Source of the DNA: Planctomycetaceae bacterium
GTDB taxonomy: Bacteria > Planctomycetota > Planctomycetia > Planctomycetales > Planctomycetaceae
Reading direction: 5' to 3'
Length of the DNA: 8,427 nt
NCBI GenBank assembly: GCA_029259875.1
Contig: JAJDEK010000500.1
Coordinates: forward strand, 1-8,427
The position numbers and the translations under genes are program-made. Positions 6,644 to 8,427 of the stretch are shown here, piece by piece. Numbering within the stretch: the stretch's first letter is position 1; each line of letters opens with the position of its first letter. The notes below the pieces were generated by a model. That model was not told the origin of the DNA. It ran no database searches and saw only the letters and a list, made by a program, of their open reading frames with translations.

Positions 6644-6692
6644 GGTTTCGAGAACTATAAAAAAAATCGTGGCAATTTTTTAGTTCCAAACC
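6644..6692. terminator. Long imperfect stem-loop just after rsgA, possible terminator
   Basis: Two bases after the rsgA stop, GGTTT (6644-6648) can pair with AAACC (6688-6692), GAACT (6652-6656) with AGTTC (6682-6686), and AAAAAAT (6661-6667) with ATTTTTT (6675-6681) around a 7-base loop. Small bulges separate the three stems. The inner stem supplies a U-run in either direction. The position fits the end of the rsgA transcript. The weak A-T inner stem and the lack of an outside T-run keep confidence low. Confidence 0.4.
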
Positions 6693-6830
6693 TGATCTTG
6701 GGTTAAGCGTAAGCAAAGTGGTTGTTTTTGGAATATCTGCCCGGTACATTGTACTAAAGACAAATGCGATATCAAATTTGCCCAGTGAGACACTAGAACA
6801 ACGAATCGTAATTCAAAAGGAATATACCTC

Positions 6831-7976
6831 ATGAGATTCACCAATACAAAATGCTTGTTCGATTCTACCTTAGTGCTCATCGTAGCCGTTTTAGGATTTG
6901 GTGTGTTTGTGGATGTGGTCCATGCGAAAGAGCCCGTTCCGGAGACAGCCAGGAACATTCAACTGGGTGGCGATAATAATCTTGAGATCGTTTACATTCC
7001 AGAAGGTGAATTCAAAATGGGCAGTACGGCTGCCGAAAAGAAATGGGCCGTGAGTGAAGAAGGCGGTGCGCAATTCTCTTCGGGAGGCGGATATCGAGAA
7101 GCTTACGAAGGTGAACCCCGACTGATGAAAGTGAAAGATGGCTTCTGGATGGGGCGCACCGAAGTGACCGTGGGACAGTTTCGGAAGTTTACCGATGAAA
7201 CAGGGTATGTCACCGATGCGGAAAAACCAGGTGGAGTCACACAATGTTTCGATCCAAAATGGATTCCCAGAATTGGCATGGGTGGGCCTCCGCATCCCTG
7301 GCTGTCGATGCCTGATAAAAGCTGGCGCGATCCCAATCATGGCGTGAAAGAACAGGATAATTTCCCCGTCGTCTGTGTAAGCTATAATGATATGAAAGCG
7401 TTTTGTGCATGGCTAACTAAAAAAGAACGCGACGCCGAATCTCTTCCGAAAGGTTTGGTTTATCGCCTACCAACGGAAGCGGAATGGGCCTATGCCTGTC
7501 GCGGCGGGCGGAGTGACAGCAGTTATTTCTGGTGGGGCAACGATTTAAATGATGCCAAAGGCAGACTGAATATTTCGGCTATTGATTTTCTACCGAACGC
7601 AGATTTTGTCTGGCCTGGATCCAAGCTGATCTGGAGTGACGGCTATCCGATGGTCTCGCCCGTTGATCATTATGGAGAAAGAGGACGAAACGGATTTGGA
7701 CTGGCTGACATGTGCGGCGGTGTCTGGGAATTTGCCCTCGACCACTTTGATCCCAAAGGCGGACACGAAGACGTATTTTATGCAGATGCCAAACAACGCT
7801 CTGTATTAAAACCGGTCTGTCGGGGAGGTAATTTCTATGATGTTCCAGGCAATGCACGCTGCGCCGTTCGACTCGGCATTGCCAGTGTCACCTATTCAGA
7901 CTCCCGTGATGGCTTTCGGGTTTGCCTGGGGGTGCCACGGGAATCAACATCAATGAAAGTCTCTACGAGCAATTGA
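6831..7976 (+). CDS. Exported SUMF1/formylglycine-generating-enzyme-like domain protein lacking the catalytic Cys pair
   Basis: A 381-residue protein with a signal peptide: Arg and Lys near the start, a hydrophobic core (13-30) and a VHA cleavage site at 30-32, so the mature protein should be outside the cytoplasm. Residues about 50-367 are a full SUMF1 fold: VYIPEGEFKMGS (54-65), FWMGRTEVTVGQFRKF, FPVVCVSYNDMKAFCAWL, YRLPTEAEWAYACRGG, NGFGLADMCGGVWEF and DGFRVCLG. In true formylglycine-generating enzymes the segment after the conserved GGS/N carries two cysteines that bind copper and oxidise sulfatase cysteines. Here that segment is CRGGNFYDVPGNARCAVRLG (330-349), with Asp at the first position and a deletion across the second. 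C344 matches a later cysteine of human FGE, not the pair. It therefore probably does not activate sulfatases. AAGGAA (6817-6822) lies eight bases before the ATG. Confidence 0.88.
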   Translation: MRFTNTKCLFDSTLVLIVAVLGFGVFVDVVHAKEPVPETARNIQLGGDNNLEIVYIPEGEFKMGSTAAEKKWAVSEEGGAQFSSGGGYREAYEGEPRLMKVKDGFWMGRTEVTVGQFRKFTDETGYVTDAEKPGGVTQCFDPKWIPRIGMGGPPHPWLSMPDKSWRDPNHGVKEQDNFPVVCVSYNDMKAFCAWLTKKERDAESLPKGLVYRLPTEAEWAYACRGGRSDSSYFWWGNDLNDAKGRLNISAIDFLPNADFVWPGSKLIWSDGYPMVSPVDHYGERGRNGFGLADMCGGVWEFALDHFDPKGGHEDVFYADAKQRSVLKPVCRGGNFYDVPGNARCAVRLGIASVTYSDSRDGFRVCLGVPRESTSMKVSTSN

Positions 7977-8251
7977 GGATGTCAGAAAGCAAAAGGAAAC
8001 GTAAGAGCAACCGGAGTCTAGCGATAACGGTCCCCGTAATTACCAACTATGCCTTAATATCGTTTGAATTGACTAGCTTAGCTCTATTGTTTCACTAAAA
8101 TCAATTAGAAGTTCATTCGAATTGCCTCTTTAATTGCAATGAGCACATTATGAGAAATAATTTCCCAAGGTGTAAGGACTGTTTTCAAATCCAGTGAAGT
8201 GGTAGAACTATCTGTTCCGCAAGAATGCTCAAATAGCATAGGAGCTTCGAT
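7977..8251. other. Intergenic gap between the SUMF1-like gene and the last gene
   Basis: These 275 bases are A+T-rich and hold no gene I can support. TTGACT occurs near 8070 without a good -10 element at the right distance. AGGAG at 8240-8244 is the ribosome-binding site of the next gene. The length suggests the last gene may have its own promoter. Confidence 0.5.
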
Positions 8252-8427
8252 ATGAGTTTTCAGAATACCTTGTCAACAAGGCTCACATCCTCAACTATTA
8301 TCACTTTTGTTTTGATGACGGGAGTTGTCCTACCAAAGTCGGTAAGCGGGGATCAAAACAAGAAAGCAGCGGAGGGAGCTCCCAAAGCTACCGTCCCTCA
8401 AAACAATGCGTTTCAGAAACTCATTCA
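8252..8427 (+). CDS. N-terminal part of an exported protein of unknown function (3' end outside the window)
   Basis: The frame starts at ATG 8252, seven bases after a good AGGAG site, and stays open to the window edge (58 complete codons). The start reads as a signal peptide: an Arg at position 10, a hydrophobic core TIITFVLMTGVVL (15-27) and a likely cleavage site near VSG (32-34). The mature N-terminus is a low-complexity Lys/Ala/Pro linker (DQNKKAAEGAPKATVPQ) before FQKLI. That is too little to name a family. A secreted hydrolase such as a sulfatase is possible beside a SUMF1-like gene, but no sulfatase motif is in view. Confidence 0.72.
   Translation, partial: MSFQNTLSTRLTSSTIITFVLMTGVVLPKSVSGDQNKKAAEGAPKATVPQNNAFQKLI

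Noticed and set aside
6744..6754. GTACATTGTAC near-palindrome upstream of the SUMF1-like gene
   Set aside because: Five-base arms around one base are common by chance, and no promoter elements can be tied to it.
8180..8250. tRNA-like stretch around AGTGAAGTGGTAGAAC
   Set aside because: The D-arm resemblance is not followed by a paired acceptor stem, a proper anticodon arm or a GTTC-type T-loop.
1..8427. CRISPR arrays, insertion sequences, phage genes or long direct repeats
   Set aside because: Reading the window on both strands showed no repeated spacer structure, transposase, integrase or terminal repeats.

Overview
The window carries seven protein-coding genes, the first and last cut by the window edges, in three blocks. 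I read it as a piece of a Gram-negative chromosome. The fusion of a GMC flavoprotein to a 3-keto-disaccharide-hydrolase (DUF1080) domain, and the secreted SUMF1/formylglycine-generating-enzyme-like protein, are gene types plentiful in Planctomycetota, Verrucomicrobiota and related sugar- and sulfate-ester-degrading bacteria. The middle block (TetR regulator, GNAT protein, RsgA GTPase) would not look out of place in a gammaproteobacterium. A planctomycete-like host is my best guess, held weakly; no rRNA, tRNA or marker gene settles it.

Layout. 1-602 (+): the C-terminal part of an unrecognised protein rich in Gly, Ser and Thr, probably beta-structured. 603-983: a 381-base leader with two clear inverted repeats and a strong Shine-Dalgarno site. 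984-3665 (+): an 893-residue GMC oxidoreductase joined to a C-terminal DUF1080 domain. 3666-3993: a convergent intergenic stretch with a cluster of stem-loops. 4809-3994 and 5386-4820 (-): a tetR-GNAT operon transcribed leftward, with a sigma70-type promoter and a perfect 28-bp palindrome at its start site. 5592-6641 (+): a divergent rsgA. 6831-7976 (+): a secreted SUMF1-domain protein lacking the catalytic cysteine pair of true formylglycine-generating enzymes. 8252 to the end (+): the signal peptide and first mature residues of another exported protein.

The most interesting gene is the fusion. GMC-type flavoenzymes include glucoside 3-dehydrogenases, which make 3-keto sugars, and DUF1080 is the 3-keto-disaccharide hydrolase family. 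One polypeptide here may therefore oxidise a glycoside at C3 and then cleave the activated glycosidic bond. This is inferred from domain content, not demonstrated. The tetR-GNAT pair is a self-contained autoregulated operon with no visible metabolic link to the fusion gene. The last two genes encode exported proteins on the same strand and may belong together, but they are separated by 275 bases.
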